The translations under genes were made by a program, and so were the position numbers. Under the pieces are notes generated by a model. The model did not search any database and was not told the origin of the DNA. It worked only from the letters and a program-made list of their open reading frames with translations. This document shows, one piece after another, positions 1 to 8,951 of a stretch of 64,000 nucleotides of DNA. Positions within the stretch are counted from its first letter, which is position 1; the number at the start of each line of letters is the position of its first letter. Origin of the DNA: Mariniblastus sp. (lineage in GTDB: Bacteria; Planctomycetota; Planctomycetia; Pirellulales; Pirellulaceae); the NCBI GenBank assembly GCA_011523945.1, contig WTFU01000023.1, positions 18,536 through 82,535 on the forward strand, given 5' to 3'.

Positions 1-236
1 ACCCAGTTACCAGCCATACCATCTTGAATTGTCAATCCGACTACCGCCAACGGAGTGTCCGCTGCAAACGTCGTTGCTACCATCGAGGTACCTGCGATCC
101 ACCACGGCAAAGAACGGCCAGAAATAAAATACTCGGCAATGTTCTTTCCCGCACGACTGCGATACCAAAAACCGATCCCCAACATCACAATGAAATAAAG
201 CAAAATAATGCTGTAATCGAGAATCGTTAATGTCAT
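1..236 (-). CDS. Sodium:solute symporter, N-terminal part (cut by window edge)
   Basis: Reading the minus strand from an ATG at 234-236 gives 78 codons open to the window edge. The product starts MTLTILDYSIILLYFIVML, a hydrophobic first helix. It continues through FWYRSRAGKNIAEYFISGR and LPWWIAGTSMVATTFAADTP, the usual start of the SSS (sodium:solute symporter) family, in which helix 1 is followed by a DYF/EYF-SGR loop and a helix carrying the sodium-site residues. A GGAG ribosome site lies about 7 nt upstream of the ATG. These are secondary transporters of the inner membrane; the substrate cannot be told from this fragment. The gene lies about 160 nt downstream of the methyltransferase on the same strand. 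Family assignment is firm; the C-terminal part is outside the window. Confidence 0.85.
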   Translation of the reverse strand, partial: MTLTILDYSIILLYFIVMLGIGFWYRSRAGKNIAEYFISGRSLPWWIAGTSMVATTFAADTPLAVVGLTIQDGMAGNW

Positions 237-398
237 CCCCTACTCCAGAATCAACCACATTTTTTTGAAAACCGGCGAATACTTATTGTCAGCCATGACT
301 TGGCTACATTCCAGTCCCAAGTCACAACCCAGCGACTGTAATCAGCCAGTCGCCCAACGCGCCCATTTCATTTCCAACAACTCAAGGGAAAGAACCAG

Positions 399-1283
399 CT
401 ATTTTTGAGCTTCCATTCTCTTTTTTGCGATCTCGATATACTCAGGTACACAATCAATCGCGATGAATTTTCGACCACTCCGATTGGCTACCATTGCAGT
501 CGTTCCAGCCCCCGAAAAAGGATCTAACACAACCCCGTTTGGTGGACAGCTTGCGTTCAAACACGTCTCAACCAATGATTCCGGATAGACGGCAAAGTGG
601 GCCTCTCGAAATTTCGAAAGCGCAATCGACCAAACCGTCCGCTTGTTTCGCCCTTTGGGATGAAACGCCTGATCCCAACGGCCATCATGTAGATTGGAAT
701 CCCCGGAATTTTTCCCCTTTTCTGGCGTTCCACCGCGCTTACCAAAATGCCGCCTACCTCCTTTCATCTTCGATGATTCGGAAAATGTGACATGCGGCTC
801 GCGAACCGCATCGGCGTCGTAAAAGTATTCTTTTTTCGAGTGGCTGAAAAAGAAAATATACTCGTGGTCAACAGTAGGCCTTGTCTTAACACTCGACGGC
901 ATCGCATTGGGTTTATGCCAAATACAATCACTTCTGAGAACCCAGCCCACCTCTTTCAGCGCAAGACAAACACGCCAAGGCATTCCAAGCAATTCACCTT
1001 TGAGGTACTTGTCACCAATCACCATCCACAGGGAACCGGTCGGCTTCACCACCCGCCTTAACTCCGAGAACAGTTCAGCCATCCGCTCAACATAGGCCGC
1101 AGGTGAAATCTCCTGTCCAATTTGCTCAATCGATCCATAATCTCTTTGTCGATAGTATGGGGGACTAGTGACAACCGTGTCGACAATTGAATCCGGAAGC
1201 TCTCGAGCAACGTCAACTGCATTGCCACAAAGAAATTCGTCGACAACATTGACTCCGACAGAAGACTTCACGGTGAACTCCAT
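399..1283 (-). CDS. Site-specific DNA methyltransferase (N4-cytosine or N6-adenine), solitary
   Basis: The 294-residue product has the two hallmark motifs of amino-methyltransferases: TSPPYY at residues 39-44 (catalytic motif IV) and DPFSGAGTT at 254-262 (AdoMet-binding motif I). Motif IV precedes motif I, the beta-class arrangement. A serine rather than aspartate at the first motif IV position is commoner in N4-cytosine enzymes, but some adenine enzymes share it, so the modified base is open. The region between carries a likely target-recognition segment with many Lys and Arg residues (about 165-215). The genes on either side are argS and a transporter, and no restriction endonuclease is visible, so it looks like an orphan methylase. 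The ATG at 1283 sits almost on its AAGGGA; the GTG four codons later has GGAG 6 nt upstream and could be the true start. Confidence 0.85.
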   Translation of the reverse strand: MEFTVKSSVGVNVVDEFLCGNAVDVARELPDSIVDTVVTSPPYYRQRDYGSIEQIGQEISPAAYVERMAELFSELRRVVKPTGSLWMVIGDKYLKGELLGMPWRVCLALKEVGWVLRSDCIWHKPNAMPSSVKTRPTVDHEYIFFFSHSKKEYFYDADAVREPHVTFSESSKMKGGRRHFGKRGGTPEKGKNSGDSNLHDGRWDQAFHPKGRNKRTVWSIALSKFREAHFAVYPESLVETCLNASCPPNGVVLDPFSGAGTTAMVANRSGRKFIAIDCVPEYIEIAKKRMEAQK

Positions 1284-1463
1284 TCCCTTATTCGCAACGT
1301 TAGAGCCTCTTGCCCCGAATTCATTGCTAAACCATGTATGCGGTACGACCTTGGAGATCTATCGTAAACTGTTTGACGAGCTTTCCAAGATAGCGTGAAG
1401 GAATTCTGCTTGTGTTCATCAGCTACGGCAGCCAACTTGGGTTACTGCAAACCTACCGTGACC

Positions 1464-3419
1464 CTACATCTTGTCCAAAACGCCGATTCCCAGCAATTCC
1501 AGACCGCGTCGAATGGTACGCGCCGTCAAATCGCAAAGCTGCAAGCGACTTTGCTTTAAGTCCTCTGAATTTGCGTCCTTAACCGAGCATTTGTCGAAGA
1601 ATTGTGCAAACAACTGCGACAATTCAAACAGATAATTGCACAAGACGTTCGGCTTGTATTCCACCAGAACCTCATCCAATGCTTCACCAAATCGAATCAA
1701 CTTGAGACCTAGCTGACGCTCAACATCGTTCTCGAAAATAAACTCCCGGGGATTCGTTCGAATGGAATCCACGTCCGCTTCGGTGCGTCGAAGAATACCC
1801 TGCACTCTGGCATAGCTATATTGCAAATAGGTTGCCGTATTACCTCGTAAAGCCAGCATTTTCTCGTAATTGAATTCGTAGTCCGAACCGCGATTGTGCG
1901 ATAGATCGGCATATTTCAATCCACCAATTCCAATCACATTGGCAATTTCACGGTGCCGCTCCTCGGTTAGTTCTGGATTCTGGTTCGTTGCAATTTCAAG
2001 CGCCCGACTTTCGGCCTCATCCAACAACCCAGACAACCCAACGGTATCTCCAGATCGGGTTTTATATGGTTTTCCATCGGGTCCCATGACAGTTCCAAAG
2101 GCGACATGAGCCAGTTCAACTTCATCAAACCCCCAGAGTCTTGCAACATCAAATAGTTTTTCAAAATGCTCCGACTGGCGATGATCAACAACATACAAAC
2201 ATGCATCAGCATTCCATTTTTCCATCCTGTATTTGATTGTTGCCAAATCAGTCGTGGAATATAAATACGCTCCATCTCGTTTTTGAATGATCATTGGAGC
2301 ATTGTGGTTATCAAGGAAAACGCAAATCGCCCCGTCACTTTCCTTTGTATAACCTTTATCAGTCAATTCGCTGACAACATTAGCCAACTCACTGTGATAG
2401 AAACTTTCACCCAGTTCATAATCAAACTTAATATCTAGCCGGTCATAAATCTTTTGCATATCTTGCCTACAGAGCGGCAAAAACTCTTCCCAAAGCCCTT
2501 GATTGGTGGCATCTCCCTCATGGAGTGCAGCAGTTTCAAGCTGAGCGTTTTGATTTATATTCGGATGTGCCAGTGCATCCTTTACCAAATCAGGGTCATT
2601 GTCGACTTCCAAGATTTTTGCTTTCAGACTGGCGACTGCCGCAGCCTGGTCCTCTATTTTTGATTTCAACTGACGCAATTGTTTTTTAAGTTGCTTCTCT
2701 GCTTTCTTGTCAACCTGCAAATCTTTGGACTCGAGTTCGGCTTCTTTACTTTTTAGTTCATCTACAGAAGCTTCCAATTCAGGGACGCGTTTCAACGCCG
2801 CATGATAATCCATCAATTTGCGAACGTACTTATACAAACGGCCCAACTCGGCGACCGGCTCCTGGCGATAGGCTGCTTCGTCGAGGAAATGTTTATACCC
2901 ATAGATGATCATTCCAAACTGAGTTCCCCAATCTCCAAGATGATTATCAGAAATTGCGGTGTGGCCGATAAAACGTAAGATTTTTGAGATAGCGTCACCA
3001 ATGAACGTAGAACGGACATGGCCAACATGCATCGGCTTGGCAACGTTCGGCGAAGAGTAATCAATGACAAATGTCTTGGGCTTGCTCACACGTTCCACAC
3101 CTAATCGATCATCCGCTAAAGCTGCCGTTAATCCACGCTTCAGCCAGTCGTCATCGATCGTTAAATTAATGAACCCGGGACCGGCAATCTCAATCTTTTG
3201 ACACAAACCATCCAACTGAACCGTCTCGCAAATCTCACTCGCAATCTCCCGAGGTGATCGACCTAATTGTTTTCCAAGCGGCATTGCACAATTTGCCTGG
3301 TAATCTCCAAATTTTGAATCTCCCGCTGGACGAATCATAGAAAGTAAATTGTCGGAATCGTCGACCATTTCGGAGAGGGTCGTGGAAAATCGAGCGCGTA
3401 TTTCAGATAGTGGATTCAT
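1464..3419 (-). CDS. argS: Arginine--tRNA ligase with a coiled-coil insertion
   Basis: Class I synthetase charging tRNA-Arg in the cytoplasm. Visible are the N-terminal Arg-tRNA-synthetase domain (residues 1-100), the class I signature HVGH at 131-134 within the SSPNVAKPMHVGH block, the KPYKTRSGDTV stretch at 450-460 that stands in for KMSKS in ArgS, and a C-terminal DALR anticodon-binding helix bundle (about 530-651, ending in the typical LGIGVLDKM). At 651 residues it is longer than the usual 550-580. The excess is a Lys/Glu-rich coiled coil at about 212-272 inserted in the catalytic domain. It is transcribed divergently from the unknown gene at 3685 and followed by the methyltransferase 180 nt downstream. 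The function is certain; the role of the insertion is unknown. Confidence 0.97.
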   Translation of the reverse strand: MNPLSEIRARFSTTLSEMVDDSDNLLSMIRPAGDSKFGDYQANCAMPLGKQLGRSPREIASEICETVQLDGLCQKIEIAGPGFINLTIDDDWLKRGLTAALADDRLGVERVSKPKTFVIDYSSPNVAKPMHVGHVRSTFIGDAISKILRFIGHTAISDNHLGDWGTQFGMIIYGYKHFLDEAAYRQEPVAELGRLYKYVRKLMDYHAALKRVPELEASVDELKSKEAELESKDLQVDKKAEKQLKKQLRQLKSKIEDQAAAVASLKAKILEVDNDPDLVKDALAHPNINQNAQLETAALHEGDATNQGLWEEFLPLCRQDMQKIYDRLDIKFDYELGESFYHSELANVVSELTDKGYTKESDGAICVFLDNHNAPMIIQKRDGAYLYSTTDLATIKYRMEKWNADACLYVVDHRQSEHFEKLFDVARLWGFDEVELAHVAFGTVMGPDGKPYKTRSGDTVGLSGLLDEAESRALEIATNQNPELTEERHREIANVIGIGGLKYADLSHNRGSDYEFNYEKMLALRGNTATYLQYSYARVQGILRRTEADVDSIRTNPREFIFENDVERQLGLKLIRFGEALDEVLVEYKPNVLCNYLFELSQLFAQFFDKCSVKDANSEDLKQSRLQLCDLTARTIRRGLELLGIGVLDKM

Positions 3420-3684
3420 GACTTTTCAGGCAATGGAGGATTGTGGAGGCTAGTAACGAACCCCGCAAACCGTCAAATTTCACAGAAAACCGCATTCTCT
3501 GCAATCGGACTATCGTACATGTTCAGCAAGTTCATGTGAAAAGAGACACACCAACAGACCAGCAACGCCATTCAGCGTTTGCCGAAGTCAATCTCGAGAA
3601 GGTATGCTAATTGGGTTCGGTCGCATCGATCAATTGTCAGATGGGCCCCTATCCCCCACACAAATCATAATTCTTAGTAAATTA

Positions 3685-5577
3685 ATGAAATACCTTTCCA
3701 TTTTGCTTCTTTCCGTCGCAATAACTTTCATTGGGCTTAGCTGCGCTCCCAACAGCCGTGCAGACTCGCCTGCCCGGACCACGATTCTTCGGACAAACTC
3801 CGCACCGATTTCTCATCCAGTCTCCGTAGTGGAAGCTGATATCTATGTGAATCGCGCCCAAACCACCATGAGACTCAAATGCTTTGCCGAAGACCTCGAG
3901 TTACTACAAGGCGTGGAAGCCCTGGAGGATGGCTATTACGACAGCGAAGAATTGCTTGATGCAACTAAAGATCACGCCGAATACCTTGCCGAACGAATCA
4001 CCGTACGCGATGCCAATGGAAACCTATTCCAGCCAAAAATCACTGAAATTATCGACATCGAAATTCCGGAGGAAGGAATTAAAGCGGGCATGTTGATGAA
4101 TTATCCCATGGGCTTTGAAATCGAATTCAAATACGACGAACCACCGGAATTCATTACGATCCAACAAAATATGGTGGCCGAGGGGGCGTTACTACCGTCC
4201 GAATTAAAAATCCTTTTGAAGCAAGCCGGCTCGGACACTCCCTATATGCACATGATGAAGCCTGGAGCTCCCGAAACCTTTCGATTCGATTGGGACAAAC
4301 CAATTCTTTCGACCGATGCCTCAGACAAAGAGTGGGAGGTCTGGTTCGAGGAACAACGCGAAAAGAATCTTGGAATAACTAGCTACAGCAGCGTTTATTC
4401 GTTTATCTATATTACAGCCCACGAAGTCCGGCACGAGATTCTGATTCCCTTGGCAACGCTCGCCACCTTGATGGAAATCGACCGAAGAGACGAGAGCTTT
4501 CTTGACATAGACGAACAACCAGCTGCGGCAAAGAAAATCGAGGATTTTTTCTCAATTGGTAACCCTGTGCTAATTGACTCAGTCGAAGTACAACCTGTTT
4601 TTGATCGAGTTGATTTTTACGGACTAGACCTTCGAGATTTTGCTGTTCAGGCTGAGAAACGAAAAATCAGCATGGCAAACGGCAGGGTAGGCGTCATCAT
4701 GTCCTACAGTACGAAGGGGGCTCCGACCGAAGTCGAAGTCACTTGGGATAAATTTAACAACGCAATTAAGTCAGTTGATACAGTTGTGTTTGCTTATGAC
4801 AAAATTGAGAAAACTCAATTTTCCATGTTCTTAGAAAACAATACATTCCAGTGGATCGCACCCGAGCGAAAACCACTGCCTGCAATTGTTGATGTTTCTT
4901 CGACCGTCGATCTGGAGTCGCTTAAACCATCCTTGATTCAACTTCCAGCCGTCGCAGCAATTCTCACGGGCCTCGCACTGATCTGTCTGATTGTCAGCTA
5001 CCTCTTCAAACTAAATTTAAAAATCGCTTCGATTGGAGCAGTTTTAATCGTGACCATCGGGCTTGGATTATTCCGTTTCGTCCCCCTCGACATTCCGAAT
5101 CCACTGGCTGAAAAACCCAAATTCAACTTATCCAACGAAGATGCAACTCAGGTTTTTGCGCAACTTCACAAAAACATGTTCCGAGCATTCGACTACCAAG
5201 AAGAAGGTGATGTCTACGATGCGCTCTCCAAAAGTGTCGACGGTGAACTTTTGCGTCAACTCTATCTCGACATCAATCAAAGCCTAAAAGTAAAAGAGCA
5301 AGGAGGTGCGATTGCCCGAGTCAACGAGGTTAACTTACTGGAAGGTCAAAAATCGAGCAGCTCAATCAACCCCGACGACCAACTCCCTGAATTTGAATAT
5401 GCCTGCAAATGGAACCTCATTGGCACCATTGAGCACTGGGGGCATATTCATGAACGAGAAAACAAATACGACGCCAACTTTAAAATCCAACTGAAAGACG
5501 ACGCTTGGAAAATTACTGAAATGCAGGTTAATAACGAAGAGCAAGGGGTCGTCAAAACTAGCCTACGCAAGTTCTAA
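3685..5577 (+). CDS. Unknown exported protein with two C-proximal membrane helices
   Basis: I do not recognise this family. The frame is open from 3604, but the ATG at 3685 is preferred because it places a clean hydrophobic leader (MKYLSILLLSVAITFIGLS, then C) at the N-terminus. The cysteine could be a lipid anchor, although the box IGLSC is imperfect, and cleavage at SRA-DS is an alternative. The 630-residue product has a large extracytoplasmic domain rich in acidic residues and short beta strands. Two membrane helices follow at about 418-440 and 447-468, then a roughly 160-residue soluble domain at the C-terminus. That topology would put the N- and C-terminal domains on the same side of the membrane. 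It is divergent from argS and convergent with the AtuA-like gene, so context gives no clue to function. Confidence 0.75.
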   Translation: MKYLSILLLSVAITFIGLSCAPNSRADSPARTTILRTNSAPISHPVSVVEADIYVNRAQTTMRLKCFAEDLELLQGVEALEDGYYDSEELLDATKDHAEYLAERITVRDANGNLFQPKITEIIDIEIPEEGIKAGMLMNYPMGFEIEFKYDEPPEFITIQQNMVAEGALLPSELKILLKQAGSDTPYMHMMKPGAPETFRFDWDKPILSTDASDKEWEVWFEEQREKNLGITSYSSVYSFIYITAHEVRHEILIPLATLATLMEIDRRDESFLDIDEQPAAAKKIEDFFSIGNPVLIDSVEVQPVFDRVDFYGLDLRDFAVQAEKRKISMANGRVGVIMSYSTKGAPTEVEVTWDKFNNAIKSVDTVVFAYDKIEKTQFSMFLENNTFQWIAPERKPLPAIVDVSSTVDLESLKPSLIQLPAVAAILTGLALICLIVSYLFKLNLKIASIGAVLIVTIGLGLFRFVPLDIPNPLAEKPKFNLSNEDATQVFAQLHKNMFRAFDYQEEGDVYDALSKSVDGELLRQLYLDINQSLKVKEQGGAIARVNEVNLLEGQKSSSSINPDDQLPEFEYACKWNLIGTIEHWGHIHERENKYDANFKIQLKDDAWKITEMQVNNEEQGVVKTSLRKF

Positions 5578-5679
5578 GCCCGCGGAAAGAGCGCCCCACC
5601 CTGCGATTGCCACCATAGAATTGAACCAACAAACGAGTTTCAACATCCGCTTTTATTACGTTCGCGAAACTGGCAAATC

Positions 5680-7062
5680 CTACACCTCTTCGACGGAAAC
5701 TCGCGTCTCAATCTTCCCCTTACTCAGCAAGGCTGGCCAGTAACTAATGATCTCGGTCGCCTTCGGTCGCCCACCAGCAAACCCCGTGACTCCGGGAGGC
5801 CCACTTGTTACTAAAGGAACAATCTCCATTCCCAGTCGATCGAGCTTATCGCGATCTTCGCTTCGCGCACCGATGCGAAGAATCACCTCCGCTGGATCCT
5901 CGGGAGCCTCCACGATCCCTTGATGGCACACATTAGTTCCCACAATCTCAACAAACTTCTCTTCCTCCGTGAAAGTCACACCGTCCAAGGCGACGCGGTC
6001 AAAAACGATTTCTGCACAAAGCTTTGCCTTCGCAACTGCTTCTGGACCGGCCACCGTTAACTGGCTAATAATTTTATAACCTTCGTGGAACGAGATAGAT
6101 ACTTTATAAGTATCGGTTGCAGGGCGACCAGTAATACCACTGACCTCGACGCGGTCTATCCCATCCTGACGCAGTTGGATTGAGGTAAAATCAGCAACAC
6201 AATCAGGGGTGATATAGTTGGCTGGATCACTCATTTCGTACACTAACTGAGACGTCACCGTCTCTACAGAAACCCGCCCGCCGGTTCCCTCGTGTTTAGT
6301 CACCGCAAAACTACCATCGGGACGGGCTTCAATAACGGGGTAACCGATTCGGGCCATATCAGGAATTTCTTGCCAATGGACAAAATTTCCACCGGTACAC
6401 TGAGCACCGCATTCCACAATATGTCCGGCAATCGTTCCGGCCGCCAAACGATCCATATCTTCCATCGTCCAACCGAACTCGTACATCATTGGAGCGAGAA
6501 CGATCGAAGGATCAGTAGCTCGACCCGTGATGACAATATCAGCACCTAGCTTAAGCGCCTCGACAATCGGCTCAGCTCCAATGTAAACGTTCGCAGTTTT
6601 CACTTGATCAAGATACGGCTTCAGCGGCTGACCGTTGTCCATATTTTGAAACTCTTCTCCGCCATCAATCAATGAACTCAGATCATCGAGAATGTCATCA
6701 CCTTCGACGATTCCAATTTTCATTCCGGTCAAACCTTGCTCTCGAATCACAGCAGCGAGCGCTTCGCGACAAGCCACGGGATTGACGCCTCCGGCATTGG
6801 CGATAATTTTGATCCCTTTCTCGTGGCACAAGGGCAAAACACGCCGACACATCTCCACGAAATCCGTTGCATAACCTTTCTGAGGATCACGACTTTTGAG
6901 CTTCTGCATAATGCTCATGGTGACTTCGGCCAAATAATCAAGCGTTAGGTAATCGAGGGGCCCCTCATTAACCAACCGAATTGGCCCCAGAATGCTGTCC
7001 CCCCAGAATCCCTGTCCGTTTGCAATCAAAACTTTATCTTTTTGCAACTCTTGATCTGCCAT
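5680..7062 (-). CDS. AtuA-like DUF1446 family protein
   Basis: The 460-residue protein matches the DUF1446 domain found in AtuA of acyclic terpene utilisation. It has the characteristic N-terminal block (IANGQGFWGD, then LDYLTLDYLAEVTM) and the internal stretches VITGRATDPSIVLAPM and HIVECGAQCTGGNF. In Pseudomonas, atuA accompanies genes degrading geraniol and citronellol; the biochemical role of the family is not settled. It is divergent from an enoyl-CoA hydratase and SDR pair, which suggests a shared function in degrading a branched or unusual acyl chain. An AGGGGA ribosome site precedes the ATG by about 11 nt. Family membership is firm; pathway is inference. Confidence 0.85.
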   Translation of the reverse strand: MADQELQKDKVLIANGQGFWGDSILGPIRLVNEGPLDYLTLDYLAEVTMSIMQKLKSRDPQKGYATDFVEMCRRVLPLCHEKGIKIIANAGGVNPVACREALAAVIREQGLTGMKIGIVEGDDILDDLSSLIDGGEEFQNMDNGQPLKPYLDQVKTANVYIGAEPIVEALKLGADIVITGRATDPSIVLAPMMYEFGWTMEDMDRLAAGTIAGHIVECGAQCTGGNFVHWQEIPDMARIGYPVIEARPDGSFAVTKHEGTGGRVSVETVTSQLVYEMSDPANYITPDCVADFTSIQLRQDGIDRVEVSGITGRPATDTYKVSISFHEGYKIISQLTVAGPEAVAKAKLCAEIVFDRVALDGVTFTEEEKFVEIVGTNVCHQGIVEAPEDPAEVILRIGARSEDRDKLDRLGMEIVPLVTSGPPGVTGFAGGRPKATEIISYWPALLSKGKIETRVSVEEV

Positions 7063-7206
7063 CGCTGGACGTCCCCTATCAATTAAGAAAACTTTTTCTC
7101 AAGTCTACCTGAACTGCAGAGTATCGACGAGACGCCGTCACGTCACTATGTTAGATCTCATCAAAAGCTAAAAATAAATCTTCTCAGGCAACTCAAGAGC
7201 CACGAT

Positions 7207-7998
7207 ATGGAAACCTTTATAAAGACATCCATCCAAGATGGAATCGGTCAGGTTATTTTAGACCGGCCAGAGAAACGAAATGCACTGACGCGGGAGATGA
7301 TTCGGCAACTTCAAATCGGCTTTGAAACACTTTCCCAAAATGAATCGCTGAGGCTTATCGTACTCCGAGCAGAAGGTTCTGTTTTTTGTGCCGGCATGGA
7401 TCTTGGTGAAATGCAAGATCGCGCAAGCACGAACGACGGTCAAGCGGAATGGCACAAAGATTCCGAAGTGTACGCAGCATGTCTCAAGACGATCTTTGAA
7501 ATGGATGTACCTACGATTGCAGTAATGCAAGGGCCAACCCTTGCCGGGGGAGTCGGCATGGTGCTCGCATGCGATTTTATTTTGGCTTCAACAGGGTCTT
7601 TCTTTATGTTGCCAGAACCAGCTCGCGGGATTACCGCAGCGATCGTAACCCCATTCCTAAACTTCCGCGTCGCACCCTGTGTAGCCAATCATTTGCTACT
7701 CAGCGGAGAACGGATGAATGCCAAGCGAGCTTTCGACGTTGGACTCGTGTATGACGTCGTCGACCCCGGTGACTTGAACGCTCGGACAGACAAACTTATT
7801 AACGCAATTCTAAACGGATCACGTTCAGCCCTGGCGATCACCAAGTCTCACTTGCAAAACTGCCTTCCTTTCAATCTCGAACAGCAACTCGTGCAGTCAA
7901 TCCAGGTATCTGCCTCTGCTCGGGAAACTCAAGATGCTCGCGAAGGTCTTGCTGCGTTTATTGAAAAACGCTTGCCGACTTGGAATCCAGGAAGTTAA
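7207..7998 (+). CDS. Enoyl-CoA hydratase/isomerase family protein
   Basis: A 263-residue crotonase-fold protein. The two oxyanion-hole elements are visible as VFCAGMDL (residues 59-66) and PTLAGGVGM (110-118), and the family N-terminus reads GQVILDRPEKRNALT. The second catalytic-glutamate region is replaced by LPEPARGITAA (135-145), so the exact reaction (hydratase, isomerase or hydrolase) cannot be fixed. It acts on CoA thioesters in the cytoplasm. The SDR gene follows 73 nt downstream on the same strand, and the AtuA-like gene is divergent, which fits a small acyl-chain degradation cluster. Family assignment is strong, substrate unknown. Confidence 0.9.
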   Translation: METFIKTSIQDGIGQVILDRPEKRNALTREMIRQLQIGFETLSQNESLRLIVLRAEGSVFCAGMDLGEMQDRASTNDGQAEWHKDSEVYAACLKTIFEMDVPTIAVMQGPTLAGGVGMVLACDFILASTGSFFMLPEPARGITAAIVTPFLNFRVAPCVANHLLLSGERMNAKRAFDVGLVYDVVDPGDLNARTDKLINAILNGSRSALAITKSHLQNCLPFNLEQQLVQSIQVSASARETQDAREGLAAFIEKRLPTWNPGS

Positions 7999-8060
7999 AA
8001 CCGCAAATCATCGACAGCTCCACTCACCCTCAATCGTACTCCCGCATCGATAAAAATTAC

Positions 8061-8067
8061 GGAAGGA
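8061..8067 (+). promoter_or_regulatory. Strong ribosome binding site for the SDR gene
   Basis: GGAAGGA lies 4 nt before the ATG at 8072 and fixes that start. Confidence 0.7.
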
Positions 8068-8071
8068 TAAA

Positions 8072-8824
8072 ATGCGAAACATTGATCTGACAGGAAAAAC
8101 AGCGATCGTCACGGGGGGAGGGCAAGGCATTGGGCTCGCTACGGCTACTTCACTTTTCGAAGCTGGCGCTAATGTCATCCTCAATTACTATCCCGATAAT
8201 GAAGGCGTCAATGCAACGATTGCCCAAACGGCCTGCGACGCTCTCGGCGACCGGTGCATTGCGCTTCCCGCTGACGTTCGCGATCCCGAGCAATTAACAA
8301 GCATGTGCTCGGAGATTACCGCTCGTTTCGCAGGTATCGACATTCTCGTCAACAACGCTGGAATTTTGCGGGATCGGAGCTTCAAAAAAATGACCCACTC
8401 AGAGTGGGCTGATGTAATCGACACGAATTTGACCGGCGTCTTTAATTGCTGCAAATCGGTAGTAGACAGTCTCAATGAGGGAGCCTCCATCGTCAACGTG
8501 GCTTCTCTCTCAGCAGTCACCGGTTTCTTTGGACAGGCAAATTACGCCTCGGCAAAAGCCGGTGTCATCACCTTCACGAAGGTTTTGAGTAAAGAATTAG
8601 CGAGACAGAAAATCCGTGTGAACGCCGTAGCGCCCGGTGTCGTAGATACTGAAATGGGCAAGTCCATCCCTGAAGAGAATCGCCAGGCAATGATCAAAAT
8701 GGTACCTTTAGGCCGTTTTGCAGAACCGCGGGAGATTGGCGATGTCGTACTATTTCTGGCGAGTGATTTATCATCATACGTCACCGGCCAGACAATACAC
8801 ATCAACGGAGGTTGGTGGGCGTGA
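8072..8824 (+). CDS. SDR-family 3-oxoacyl reductase (FabG-like)
   Basis: A classical short-chain dehydrogenase of 250 residues. It has the dinucleotide-binding loop TGGGQGIG at 14-21, NNAG at 94-97, an Asn at 119 and the catalytic Ser145-Tyr158-Lys162 set (GQANYASAK). The C-terminal block GQTIHINGGWW is typical of FabG-like 3-oxoacyl-ACP or acetoacetyl-CoA reductases. It probably reduces a beta-keto thioester with NAD(P)H. Its position directly after the enoyl-CoA hydratase supports a beta-oxidation-type or branched-chain role rather than housekeeping fatty-acid synthesis, since no acyl carrier protein or ketosynthase gene is adjacent. Confidence 0.9.
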   Translation: MRNIDLTGKTAIVTGGGQGIGLATATSLFEAGANVILNYYPDNEGVNATIAQTACDALGDRCIALPADVRDPEQLTSMCSEITARFAGIDILVNNAGILRDRSFKKMTHSEWADVIDTNLTGVFNCCKSVVDSLNEGASIVNVASLSAVTGFFGQANYASAKAGVITFTKVLSKELARQKIRVNAVAPGVVDTEMGKSIPEENRQAMIKMVPLGRFAEPREIGDVVLFLASDLSSYVTGQTIHINGGWWA

Positions 8825-8951
8825 ACCCTCAACCGACCCACGCGTTATTGGAAGTTCAATGGTTTCCAGCGGACCACATCCGATGGGTGGAAAACCTGAT
8901 TCTTCCGGTTACTCCCCTTTAGCCTAAAGTCAATCCAAGGATTAAAGCGTT

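Noticed and set aside
7..258. An 83-codon minus-strand frame at the window edge
   Set aside because: It overlaps in another frame the convincing N-terminus of a sodium:solute symporter, whose helix and loop motifs and ribosome site are clear.
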